The notes beneath the pieces are model-generated. The model ran no database searches. It saw only the letters and a program-made list of their open reading frames with translations, and was not told the origin of the DNA. 60,138 nucleotides of DNA, taken from the NCBI GenBank assembly GCA_001516055.1, contig LOEZ01000030.1:1-60138 (forward strand), written 5' to 3'. This DNA is from Gracilibacter sp. BRH_c7a (lineage in GTDB: Bacteria; Bacillota; Desulfitobacteriia; Desulfitobacteriales; Syntrophobotulaceae). The translations under genes were made by a program, and so were the position numbers. Numbering within the stretch: position 1 is the first letter of the stretch; each line of letters starts with the position of its first letter. Below are positions 8,259-15,986 of this stretch, piece after piece.

Positions 8259-9272
8259 ATGTATAAGGTTACATTAATCCCAGGTGATGGCATAGGGCCC
8301 GAAATAGTCAGTGCAACGAGGTCTGTAATTGATGCCACAGGTGTTCCGATAAAATGGGAGATAGCTCAAGCAGGACAGAGTGCTGTGCCTAAATATGGAG
8401 AACCTATTCCTCAAGAAACTATTGAATCAATTAGGAAAAATAGAATCGCCTTAAAGGGACCTTTGACTAATATCGTTGGGTCGGGTTTTCCGAGTCCAAA
8501 TATTACCTTAAGACAGAAATTAGATCTTTTCGCTAATATAAGACATGCAAAAAGTTTTCCTGGTTCTGGCTCCAAATGGGACAATATAGATCTAATTGTT
8601 GTTAGAGAAAGTATCGAGGATATTTATTCAGGTCTAGAACAAATGATTGGCGATGATATTGCAATAGGAACAAAATTTATAACTCGTAAGGGTTCCGAAA
8701 GAGTTATAAGAAAGGCATTTGAATATGCTAAAGAATTTGGACGAAAAAAGGTAACTGTTTCCGTGAAAGCAAATGTTTTAAAACTTACAGATGGAATGTT
8801 CCTGAGGGTTGGTAGAGAAATCGCCAAAGAGTACCCCGAGATTGAATTTGATGAAACAATTATTGATGCTCTTGCTATGCACTTGGTCAGAGAACCCGAA
8901 AGATTCGATGTCATAGTAACTCAAAATCTATACGGAGATATCGTATCTGATTTAGCTGCGGGATTAGCTGGAAGTTTAGGTATTGGATCAGGTTCCAATT
9001 ATGGAGAGGATGGCATTGCAGTATTTGAACCGGTTCATGGAAGTGCCCCGAAATATGCTGATAAAAATAAAGTAAATCCTTGTGCTGAAATCCTTTCAGG
9101 GGCCTTAATGCTAAGCTATCTAGGTGAGAAAGCACAATCAAAACGTGTAGAAAAAGCTGTCTCAGAAGTAATTGCCGAGGGTAAAACGGTCACTTATGAT
9201 CTTGGTGGAGATGCCGGGACTAAAGAAATGGCCGAAGCCATAATTCAAAAAATCTTAAAGGAGGAAGTTTAA
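8259..9272 (+). CDS. Beta-decarboxylating dehydrogenase (isocitrate/isopropylmalate/tartrate dehydrogenase family)
   Basis: The ATG at 8259 lies 8 bases from AGAAAGGA. The in-frame ATG at 8250 overlaps that site and is unlikely. The 337-residue protein has the family motifs LIPGDGIGPEIV, LRQKLDLFANIR, the NAD-loop HGSAPKYADKNKVNP and the metal-site segment NLYGDIVSDLAAGLAG. The substrate-loop sequence reads VRESIEDIYSGLEQ where NAD-isocitrate dehydrogenases usually have VRENTED or VRENVED, and ANIRHAK replaces ANIRPAK. These changes leave the substrate open: isocitrate, D-malate, tartrate or a substituted malate. It is tightly packed between the permease and two FAH-family genes. Confidence 0.88.
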   Translation: MYKVTLIPGDGIGPEIVSATRSVIDATGVPIKWEIAQAGQSAVPKYGEPIPQETIESIRKNRIALKGPLTNIVGSGFPSPNITLRQKLDLFANIRHAKSFPGSGSKWDNIDLIVVRESIEDIYSGLEQMIGDDIAIGTKFITRKGSERVIRKAFEYAKEFGRKKVTVSVKANVLKLTDGMFLRVGREIAKEYPEIEFDETIIDALAMHLVREPERFDVIVTQNLYGDIVSDLAAGLAGSLGIGSGSNYGEDGIAVFEPVHGSAPKYADKNKVNPCAEILSGALMLSYLGEKAQSKRVEKAVSEVIAEGKTVTYDLGGDAGTKEMAEAIIQKILKEEV

Positions 9273-9273
9273 A

Positions 9274-10218
9274 TTGAAACTAGTTACGTATGAATCAAAC
9301 GGAGTTAAACGTCTCGGTGTTATGACTCAAAATAACCAGGTCTTAGATCTAAATTGGGCTTATACTGAGCAATTGGCATCTGATGGTGAATTAACACCGC
9401 AGGTGGTAGCTGATGCTTTGATACCTGCCAATATGAAAAGTTTTCTAGCCCGAGGAGATAAGGGTATAGAGTTAGCACAAAAGGTTCAATCCTTCAGCGA
9501 ACAAAAAGGACAGCAATTTTTTAGTAAGAAAGTGTTTTTAGAACGTAAAGAAGTAAAACTTTGTGCTCCGATTCTTGACCCCGGTAAAATAATTTGCCTT
9601 GCACATAATTACAGTAACTTTCTTGAAGAAAACAATCTTCCAATCCCTCCAGAGCCGAGAATTTTTTCTAAATATCTTAATGCAATCTGCGGGCCAGAGG
9701 ATGATATTATCAAACCTAAAGCTACAAATGAACTGGGTTACGAAGCGGAGATGGCTTTTGTTATCGGTAAGCCTGCCCGAAATGTAAAAGAAGAAGACGC
9801 ATATGAGTATATTGCGGGCTATACAATATTTAATGATGTAAGTGCTAGTGATATTACAACTATTGACAAGCAAGTTCTAAGAGGAAAGACATATGACACA
9901 TTTGCTCCCATAGGCCCATATCTCGTTACAAAAGATGAAGTTCCTGATCCACATAAGTTAGATATCAAATTATGGGTTAATGATAAAAAGCTTCAGGATT
10001 CTAATACTGATCAAGTATTATATAAAACCCCAAAACTTGTTGCTTTCTTATCGCGTGTTATGACACTTGAACCAGGAGACATTATTGCTACAGGGACTCC
10101 TCCAGGTATAGGTAAATTTGCTTCAGATCCAACCTATATGTGGCCTGGTGATGTTTGCAAAATTGAAGTAGAAAAACTTGGTGTTTTAGAAAATAAAATT
10201 ATTGATGAAGGAGAATAG
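9274..10218 (+). CDS. Fumarylacetoacetate hydrolase (FAH) family protein, first copy
   Basis: It starts at a TTG one base after the preceding stop, behind AAAGGAGGAA. The 314-residue protein has an N-terminal extension of about 90 residues and a C-terminal FAH domain. The metal ligands appear as Glu-x-Glu in LGYEAEMAFVIGK and Asp in FNDVSASD. IIATGTPPGIG near the C terminus is typical. The family includes acylpyruvate hydrolases, oxaloacetate decarboxylases/tautomerases and 2-keto-3-deoxy-acid dehydratases, so the exact reaction cannot be assigned. It probably acts on the 2-oxo acid made by the dehydrogenase just upstream. Confidence 0.85.
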   Translation: MKLVTYESNGVKRLGVMTQNNQVLDLNWAYTEQLASDGELTPQVVADALIPANMKSFLARGDKGIELAQKVQSFSEQKGQQFFSKKVFLERKEVKLCAPILDPGKIICLAHNYSNFLEENNLPIPPEPRIFSKYLNAICGPEDDIIKPKATNELGYEAEMAFVIGKPARNVKEEDAYEYIAGYTIFNDVSASDITTIDKQVLRGKTYDTFAPIGPYLVTKDEVPDPHKLDIKLWVNDKKLQDSNTDQVLYKTPKLVAFLSRVMTLEPGDIIATGTPPGIGKFASDPTYMWPGDVCKIEVEKLGVLENKIIDEGE

Positions 10219-10222
10219 TAAA

Positions 10223-10984
10223 ATGAAATACGTGCGTTTTCAAAAAGCTGACAAAACAATTAAATCTGGAATAGTAGAAGGTAATTCTATTAAGACGGTT
10301 GAAGGAAATATTTTTGGAGAACATAAGGTAACAGATGAAAGCTATAACCTTGATGATGTGAAGCTCCTGTCTCCTGTAGAACCCAGTAAATTGCTATGTA
10401 TTGGTCTTAACTATAGTGACCATGCTAAAGAATTTGGAAAGCCTATTCCTGAGGAACCTATGCTTTTCCTAAAACCACCTACATGTGTTATAGGACCTGA
10501 AGATAATATTATGTATCCTTCTCAAACCCAAAATCTTCATTATGAAGTAGAACTTGTAATCGTAATTGGTAAAGAAGCTAAGAACGTTAGCGAGGAAAAA
10601 GCATTTGATTATGTTTTCGGATATACTGTAGGAAATGATGTAACTGCCAGAGATATTCAATTTAGAGATAATCAATGGGGAAGAGCTAAAGGCTTTGACA
10701 CTTTTGCACCATTAGGACCATGGATTGAAACAGAAATTAAAGACCCTGACAGCCTTGATGTTAAACTGTTACTGAATGGTGAAGTTAAACAAAGCTCTAA
10801 TACAAGTAATTTATTCTTTAAATGTGCCAATCTGATTTCATATCTTTCCGGTATTATGACTCTGCTTCCTGGAGATGTGATTATGACTGGAACTCCTGGG
10901 GGTATTGGACCAATGCAGGTTGGAGACAAAGTTGAGGCTATTGTAGACGGTATAGGCACACTTAAAAACTACATTGCAAAATAG
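10223..10984 (+). CDS. Fumarylacetoacetate hydrolase (FAH) family protein, second copy
   Basis: The ATG at 10223 is preceded by GAAGGAGAA and lies 4 bases after the stop of the first FAH gene. The 253-residue protein is the common short FAH form. It shows LLCIGLNYSDHAKE, metal-binding Glu residues in LHYEVELVIVIGK, the Asp motif GNDVTARD, and VIMTGTPGGIG. It is distantly related to the first copy and may act as a partner or consecutive step. Substrates of the family are 2,4-dioxo acids, oxaloacetate and related compounds. A strong terminator follows. Confidence 0.87.
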   Translation: MKYVRFQKADKTIKSGIVEGNSIKTVEGNIFGEHKVTDESYNLDDVKLLSPVEPSKLLCIGLNYSDHAKEFGKPIPEEPMLFLKPPTCVIGPEDNIMYPSQTQNLHYEVELVIVIGKEAKNVSEEKAFDYVFGYTVGNDVTARDIQFRDNQWGRAKGFDTFAPLGPWIETEIKDPDSLDVKLLLNGEVKQSSNTSNLFFKCANLISYLSGIMTLLPGDVIMTGTPGGIGPMQVGDKVEAIVDGIGTLKNYIAK

Positions 10985-11059
10985 CCATATGTAAATCAAG
11001 ATGGCTCCTGACAATTATTGGGATTAGCACGAAAACAGGATAGTTAATAAATTTAAGAA

Positions 11060-11096
11060 GACCGTCAACGAACTGTTGGCGGTCTCTTCAGTTTCC
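11060..11096 (+). terminator. Intrinsic terminator of the TRAP-dehydrogenase-FAH operon
   Basis: The 10-bp stem GACCGTCAAC / GTTGGCGGTC (one G-T pair) has loop GAACT and is followed by TCTTCAGTTTCC. Confidence 0.8.
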
Positions 11097-11148
11097 TATA
11101 AGTAGAAGTGACAATTTAAAAAAAAAATCACCAATTATTAAAAATATA

Positions 11149-11196
11149 TTGAAAATTCAATATATAAGTGGTATAGTGGTACATATAAATAATCCA
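11149..11196 (+). promoter_or_regulatory. Promoter-operator of the TAXI receptor gene (shared TGGT element)
   Basis: TTGAAA (11149-11154), 17 bp, then TATAGT (11172-11177) preceded by TGG. TGGTACA begins on the last T of the -10 box and TCCA follows at the same distance as ACCA in the two regulator promoters. The receptor gene therefore probably answers to the same GntR proteins as 5147-5194 and 14076-14125. Confidence 0.6.
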
Positions 11197-11314
11197 ATAA
11201 TCCATATGGATATATATTAGAACTGTTTACAAATTTACTAAAGGAGGTATGTTAAAAGTGTCATAAATAATGTTTATCCTAAGAACTATAAAAAATTGTA
11301 AGGGGGAAAAGAAA

Positions 11315-12334
11315 TTGTTTAAAAAAAATGTATTATTCATAGGAATTGTATTGATTTTAGCTTTAAGTGTAGTTTTGACTGGCTGCAGTAACTCAGCTCC
11401 TGTTGACAATCCAGATGCTATAGATAATGAAGTTAAACCGATGGCACTCGTTGCTGGTTCTGCCAGTTCCGGGGGTGCAAATTATCTAATCATGTCAGGT
11501 TGGGCAGAAATTATTAATCAAAATTCTCAACATCGTGTAACAGTTGAGGCAACGGGCGGACCTGCTTCCAATATCCAAATGATGGGTAATGGAGATGCTC
11601 AAATAGGGGTCGTAACGATGTCACTCGCACAGCCCGCATATGACGGTAAAGGTTGGGCTGAAGGAACGAAATATGATATGATGCGCTCAATGTTTGGTGT
11701 TCACGAGGCATTCATGGATGGTGTAACATTAGAGGGCAAAGGTATTGATTCACTTCGTGATCTTGAAGGAAAATCTGTTTCACTCGGACCTGCTGGAGGT
11801 ACTCCTGCATTAGCTGTTCCTCCTTTACTAGATGTTTTAGGTGTAAATGCTAAAATTGTGAACCTTGGCCAAGGTGATAGCATCAATGCTTTGAAAGATG
11901 GTCAAATAGACGCAGCAATCTTTTTCGGTGGTGTTCCACGTCCAGCATTCCAAGAGTTAGCTGCTTCACATCCGGCAATCCGCCTAGGATTAAAAGACGA
12001 GGATGTCAAGGCTATTACTGAAAAAATGCCAGAATATTCAATTGGAATAATTAAAGCGGGTACTTATGATTACTTGGATAAGGAAGTTTTAACTTTAAGA
12101 GACCGGTATGCATTTGTAATTGATAAGGAAATCCCTGATGAAGTAGTCTATGAAATTGTGAAAGCAACTATCGATAACATGGATAAATTCGTGGCTGTGC
12201 ATAAGTCATTAAATATCTTAAATAGCAATGATGCTTTATTGGATGGAATCTCCATTCCTCTGCACCCAGGTGCTGTCAAAGCCTATCAAGAAGCAGGGAT
12301 TAATATTCCAGAAAAGTTAATGCCGCCTAAGTAA
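11315..12334 (+). CDS. TAXI-family TRAP transporter solute receptor, lipoprotein
   Basis: I choose the TTG at 11315, 8 bases after AGGGGGAAA. It gives a clean lipoprotein signal: basic start, hydrophobic core, and lipobox LTGC near residue 24 of the 339-residue product. The earlier ATG at 11270 would put 15 polar residues before the signal. The mature protein has TAXI hallmarks: GSASSGGANYLI, VEATGGPASNIQMM and VSLGPAGGTPALAVPPLL. It should be anchored outside the membrane and deliver a carboxylate to the fused permease at 6343-8244. It has its own promoter, separated from the permease operon by a terminator. Confidence 0.9.
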   Translation: MFKKNVLFIGIVLILALSVVLTGCSNSAPVDNPDAIDNEVKPMALVAGSASSGGANYLIMSGWAEIINQNSQHRVTVEATGGPASNIQMMGNGDAQIGVVTMSLAQPAYDGKGWAEGTKYDMMRSMFGVHEAFMDGVTLEGKGIDSLRDLEGKSVSLGPAGGTPALAVPPLLDVLGVNAKIVNLGQGDSINALKDGQIDAAIFFGGVPRPAFQELAASHPAIRLGLKDEDVKAITEKMPEYSIGIIKAGTYDYLDKEVLTLRDRYAFVIDKEIPDEVVYEIVKATIDNMDKFVAVHKSLNILNSNDALLDGISIPLHPGAVKAYQEAGINIPEKLMPPK

Positions 12335-12404
12335 TAATAAACAATGCAAATTTATATATTAACTTATCTAAATAATTTTAAGTAATAAAACCTTATAACG
12401 CAGT

Positions 12405-12455
12405 AAATATGGTGATGGTGTTCGAAAATTGTTTTTCGGCTCCATCACTATATTT
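12405..12455. other. Long stem-loop between the TAXI and SLC13 genes
   Basis: Arms 12405-12418 and 12442-12455 pair over 14 bp with one G-T pair. The 23-nt loop can form an inner CGAAAA / TTTTCG stem. There is no clear T run. It may end the receptor transcript or act as a leader structure for the symporter gene. The remaining gap sequence is AT-rich without a recognisable promoter. Confidence 0.45.
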
Positions 12456-12546
12456 CTAAATAAACCAATTAAATCAATCAAAACAATTATTAAGTATATT
12501 ATTAGTGCAGTTTTCCTGGAAAATACTAAAAAGGAATCTTCAGATA

Positions 12547-13956
12547 ATGAAAGATACTATGAAACTTACAACAATACTTATTGTAGTCATAATTATAACA
12601 CTAGGTTTTTCCCCATTGTTTCCTGTCCCTGAAGGAATGGGTGAAAAAGGGCTTACAACAGTTTTTATAATTTTTTTAGGGATCGTACTTTGGTCTACCA
12701 ACATACTTCCTTCTGCAATTACAGGCATGGTTCTTATTGTTCTTTTTTCAGGATTTAGGATTATCCCTTTCTCTGAAGCTACAGCAAATCTCGGAAAAGA
12801 AATAATATGGTTATTAGTTTCTATGTTAATTATGAGTAAGGCTGTTGAGAAAACTGCTCTACCTAAAAGAATGGCTTATAATATGTTTCTGATGGCTGGG
12901 GGAAATATAAGGTTAATCTTATTATTTCTTATTGTTTTTTTATTTTTAATAACTTTCTTTATTCCTAATATAATAGGAAGAATTATGCTGATAATACCAA
13001 TATGTATTGGTTTAATAAATTCAATGGAAAAACAAAACATAAATGATTTAGGCAAAATAATAATACCCACGATTACTTTTGTGCCTGTTATTAGTGCATT
13101 TAGTATTATTACGGGAAGTGGTGGAACTTTATATGCAGTCGATTTATTTGAAAGTTTATTAGGATATAACTGGGGATATCTAGAATGGCTTATCGCAATG
13201 ATGCCAATAGGGCTTATAACAGTTATCATATACTGGTTGATTGTAGTTTTTCTCATATTTCCAAGTCTAATGAAAACAAAAGCAAACATGGATTATATTT
13301 ATGAAGAGAAAAGCAAACTTGGAAAAGTTACCTCGCAGGAAATAATCATAATAATCATTTACATTATATTACTTGCTTTATGGATAACCAAAGAAATACA
13401 TGGATTTTCCTTAGCAATGTCAGCAGTTCTGATGGTTAGTACTTTGTTTTTTCCAAGGATAAATATACTTACTTGGAAAGAAGCGATTAACTCAGTAGAG
13501 TGGGGTATCCCCTTTGTTTTTGCGGCAGGTTTTAGTATTGCCCAAGCACTAAATTATAGCGAAGTAACAAATTGGCTTTCTGTTCTCGCCTCAAAATATT
13601 TGAGTGATTTACCAACCTTTACTACAGTAGTGATTTTAATATTAGCACTAGTTTTATTAAGATTAGGGTTCGTAAATAACACGATGATGATAGCAGCGAT
13701 AATGCCAATAATTATTAGCTTTGCTTCAGGTACTACTATTAATCCTCTTTGGCTGGGAATGATGAGCTTGATAGGATCCTGTGTATGTTTTATGCTACCT
13801 ATGCAAACAATTAGTAATATGGCAACTTTTTCACTGGGATATCATAATTTTAAGGAGCATTTATTATTAGGTATAGTAATAACAATTATTCTAATAACGG
13901 TTACACTAATAAGTGCTTTTTATTATTGGCCCCTAATAGGCTTGGGGGTTTACTGA
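12547..13956 (+). CDS. SLC13/DASS family carboxylate symporter
   Basis: I place the start at ATG 12547 (469 residues), 11 bases after AAGGA. A GTG at 12505 is in frame but lacks a ribosome binding site. The protein is almost entirely hydrophobic with about 11-12 membrane segments. It fits the divalent-anion/Na+ symporter family: repeat-like hairpins in ILPSAITGMVLIVLFSG and VEWGIPFVFAAGFSIAQAL, and a late LPMQTISNMATFSLGY. Members carry succinate, malate, citrate or tartrate. Its position inside the GntR-bounded island suggests a second uptake route for the same or a related acid. Confidence 0.85.
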   Translation: MKDTMKLTTILIVVIIITLGFSPLFPVPEGMGEKGLTTVFIIFLGIVLWSTNILPSAITGMVLIVLFSGFRIIPFSEATANLGKEIIWLLVSMLIMSKAVEKTALPKRMAYNMFLMAGGNIRLILLFLIVFLFLITFFIPNIIGRIMLIIPICIGLINSMEKQNINDLGKIIIPTITFVPVISAFSIITGSGGTLYAVDLFESLLGYNWGYLEWLIAMMPIGLITVIIYWLIVVFLIFPSLMKTKANMDYIYEEKSKLGKVTSQEIIIIIIYIILLALWITKEIHGFSLAMSAVLMVSTLFFPRINILTWKEAINSVEWGIPFVFAAGFSIAQALNYSEVTNWLSVLASKYLSDLPTFTTVVILILALVLLRLGFVNNTMMIAAIMPIIISFASGTTINPLWLGMMSLIGSCVCFMLPMQTISNMATFSLGYHNFKEHLLLGIVITIILITVTLISAFYYWPLIGLGVY

Positions 13957-13995
13957 ACTTAATAACTTAGTCCCTCCCTAATTAAATATATATTT

Positions 13996-14038
13996 GAATA
14001 AACCTGTCCTAGTTTACATACTCACGACAGGTTTATTC
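13996..14038 (+). terminator. Hairpin after the SLC13 gene
   Basis: The arms GAATAAACCTGTC and GACAGGTTTATTC pair over 13 bp across a 17-nt loop. It is a likely terminator, though no long T run follows. Confidence 0.6.
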
Positions 14039-14075
14039 TGACCAGATTTATTATAGTGAATATTAGTGACAATTA

Positions 14076-14125
14076 TTGAAATAAAAGATAACATATGGTA
14101 GTCTATGGTATATACAAATAAACCA
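14076..14125 (+). promoter_or_regulatory. Promoter-operator of the second GntR regulator (shared TGGT element)
   Basis: TTGAAA (14076-14081), 17 bp, then TAGTCT (14099-14104) preceded by TGG. TGGT-N12-ACCA lies at 14106-14125. Compared with the other two copies there are two extra bases between the first TGG and the second TGGT. This supports auto- or cross-regulation by the paralogous GntR proteins. Confidence 0.55.
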
Positions 14126-14145
14126 GCATTTCTTAGGAGAATAGA

Positions 14146-15174
14146 ATGATAAATAATTACTCAGTACCAGAACCAGAACCTAAAATGTCTTTTTTTATAA
14201 ATAAGGACAGTAGTACGCCATTATATGTGCAAATAATGGAACAAATAAAGTATATGATTTTAACTGGTGAGTTAAAACCGGGTTGTAAGCTCCCCAGTGG
14301 AAGACAATTAGCTGATTTTCTGCATGTCAATAGGGCTACGATAAATAATGCTTTGAATGAATTAGAAGGGCAAGGTTATCTGCACACTGAAAAAGGGATA
14401 GGTACTTATGTCAATGATCATATTAGCCTCAAAGTGAAAAGAGATCAGAATAAGTTTAGAGAAATTATTATAACAGCGATGGAGGAAGCAAAGAAAATAG
14501 GGTTTGCTCCGGATGAATTTATTACTGCAGCATTTGTATTAGGAGAACAGGAGAGAGAACAACCTAATGGAAGTCAAGAAGATTTCTATGCTATATTTGT
14601 AGAGTGTAATGAGCCTGTCCTCCATAGTTATAAACGAGACATTGAAGAATCGTTATCAATTAAGGTAGAAACTTTATTAATTGACAGACTGAATGAGATT
14701 GACCTTACGACGTTACAGCTAATCAAAAATGCAGGAATGGTTATAACTACGTTTACTCACTTGCATGAAGTGAAGTCTAAACTAAAAGATATTGATGTTG
14801 AAATTATTGGGGTAACGGCAGGTCCATATCTCGAATTATTATTAAGAATGTCCCAAATGGAAAAGGGTGTTAGAATTGCAGTTGTTATGGTTTCACACAG
14901 AGGAGCAAAAGAAGTAGCACAATCTATTATTGATAGTGGTATTAACCAGTCCTCAATTATTGTAACAAGTAATGATCAAGAAAAAAGTATGATAGAAGCT
15001 ATTAAAGAAGCTCAGCTAGTTATTGTTTCTAGTGCTATTGTTGAGAAGGTTAAAGAATATACAAATCCAAATCAAGAAATCATGATTTACCGTAATGTAT
15101 TAGATTCTGCAAGTAAAAGTATGCTTAAAAGCGTAATTGCGGATTTGCAAAAAAACAAAAGGAGTTCCGAATAA
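14146..15174 (+). CDS. GntR-family transcriptional regulator with unrecognised C-terminal effector domain (paralogue 2)
   Basis: The ATG follows AGGAGAATAGA. The 342-residue protein is a close paralogue of the regulator at 5223-6212 along its whole length, with a short extra PEPEPK segment at the N terminus. The winged helix spans about residues 20-90 (TPLYVQIMEQIKYMILTGEL, HVNRATINNALNELEGQGYL). The effector region keeps FVECNEPVL, VITTFTHLHEV and IGVTAGPYLELL. The two paralogues bracket the transporter/enzyme island like bookends, and each has the TGGT-type promoter. The island may have been built by duplication, or the two sensors may respond to different acids. Confidence 0.85.
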   Translation: MINNYSVPEPEPKMSFFINKDSSTPLYVQIMEQIKYMILTGELKPGCKLPSGRQLADFLHVNRATINNALNELEGQGYLHTEKGIGTYVNDHISLKVKRDQNKFREIIITAMEEAKKIGFAPDEFITAAFVLGEQEREQPNGSQEDFYAIFVECNEPVLHSYKRDIEESLSIKVETLLIDRLNEIDLTTLQLIKNAGMVITTFTHLHEVKSKLKDIDVEIIGVTAGPYLELLLRMSQMEKGVRIAVVMVSHRGAKEVAQSIIDSGINQSSIIVTSNDQEKSMIEAIKEAQLVIVSSAIVEKVKEYTNPNQEIMIYRNVLDSASKSMLKSVIADLQKNKRSSE

Positions 15175-15219
15175 AAGTTGAGTAAAAAAGATAATAATTA
15201 ATAATCTCATTTTACAGCA

Positions 15220-15253
15220 AAACTGTTTTTAGAGTATTAACTAAAAGCAGTTT
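15220..15253 (+). terminator. Hairpin terminator after the second GntR gene
   Basis: The 13-bp arms AAACTGTTTTTAG and CTAAAAGCAGTTT (one G-T pair) enclose an 8-nt loop and are followed by ATCTATTTTAGC. Confidence 0.6.
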
Positions 15254-15309
15254 ATCTATTTTAGCTATTTTTTTAGGAGAATAAGTCTTTGGAAAACTTT
15301 AAAATATAA

Positions 15310-15370
15310 TTGAAATATATAACGATATATTATATTATAAAAACAAACCCATGGCATGGTGGTCAGACCG
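15310..15370 (+). promoter_or_regulatory. lutC promoter with FadR/LldR-type operator
   Basis: TTGAAA (15310-15315), 17 bp and TATTAT (15333-15338) form a good sigma-A promoter. The palindromic TGGTCAGACC core lies at 15360-15369, about 15 bases past the predicted start. The same core occurs at 19579-19589 downstream of the glcD promoter. TGGTC-N-GACCA is the known operator style of FadR-subfamily regulators such as LldR, GlcC and PdhR. The regulator at 18690-19439 is the obvious candidate. Confidence 0.65.
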
Positions 15371-15408
15371 GGATTGATATTTTTATAAGAGGGAAAGAGG
15401 TGTATATA

Positions 15409-15957
15409 ATGGACATCACTAATAATTTATATGAGAAATTTAAGGAAAAGTTTGAAGGGGTAAATGGGGAATGTCATCGTGTCTCAACAATGGAAAGCTT
15501 AGCTGACCTCATGTCAGATATCTTAACCCAAAAAGGAGTTAAGACATTATCAATTTTCGAATCCCCTTTGTCTCAAGCTTCTAATTTGAAAGAAAAGCTT
15601 AGCGGAGCAGGATTCGAAGTTCACACAGATGATCTTCTATCGTCCACAGCTCACGATGATGCCGGGATAACAGAAGTAAAATGGGGGATAGCAGAACTGG
15701 GAACTCTTGTCCAGATTGCTCCCGAAGTAGATAATCGTTTATGTTCGACCCTTGTACCTATTCATATTGCCCTGCTTAAAACCTCTTCAGTTTTACCTGA
15801 ATTGGATGATATGCTGGAAACTATTCACAGTCTTCCTCAGATACCGGGCTTTGTTGGTTTCATGTCCGGTCCCAGCAGAAGTTCTGACATTGAAAGAATT
15901 CTGGAAATTGGAGTCCACGGACCAGAGCAAGTGATAGCTATCTTAGTTGATGAATAG
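15409..15957 (+). CDS. lutC: LutC/YkgG-family LUD-domain protein
   Basis: The start is ATG 15409, after GGGAAAGAGGTG. An in-frame TTG at 15310 lies in the -35 box and is rejected. The 182-residue protein is a LUD domain (DUF162) protein with AGITEVKWGIAELGTLVQ and a C-terminal GPSRSSDIE..GVHGPEQ segment typical of LutC/LldG. It is one part of the LutABC-type cytoplasmic iron-sulfur lactate oxidase. The partner LutB-LutA fusion follows 29 bases downstream. Because glycolate oxidase genes and a shared operator lie nearby, lactate or another 2-hydroxy acid is the probable substrate. Confidence 0.9.
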   Translation: MDITNNLYEKFKEKFEGVNGECHRVSTMESLADLMSDILTQKGVKTLSIFESPLSQASNLKEKLSGAGFEVHTDDLLSSTAHDDAGITEVKWGIAELGTLVQIAPEVDNRLCSTLVPIHIALLKTSSVLPELDDMLETIHSLPQIPGFVGFMSGPSRSSDIERILEIGVHGPEQVIAILVDE

Positions 15958-15986
15958 ATAAATGGAAGGGATAGAGGTGAAAAACA

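Noticed and set aside
12429-12632. 67-codon frame upstream of the SLC13 gene
   Set aside because: It overlaps the hairpin and the start of the symporter, has no ribosome binding site and no recognisable sequence.
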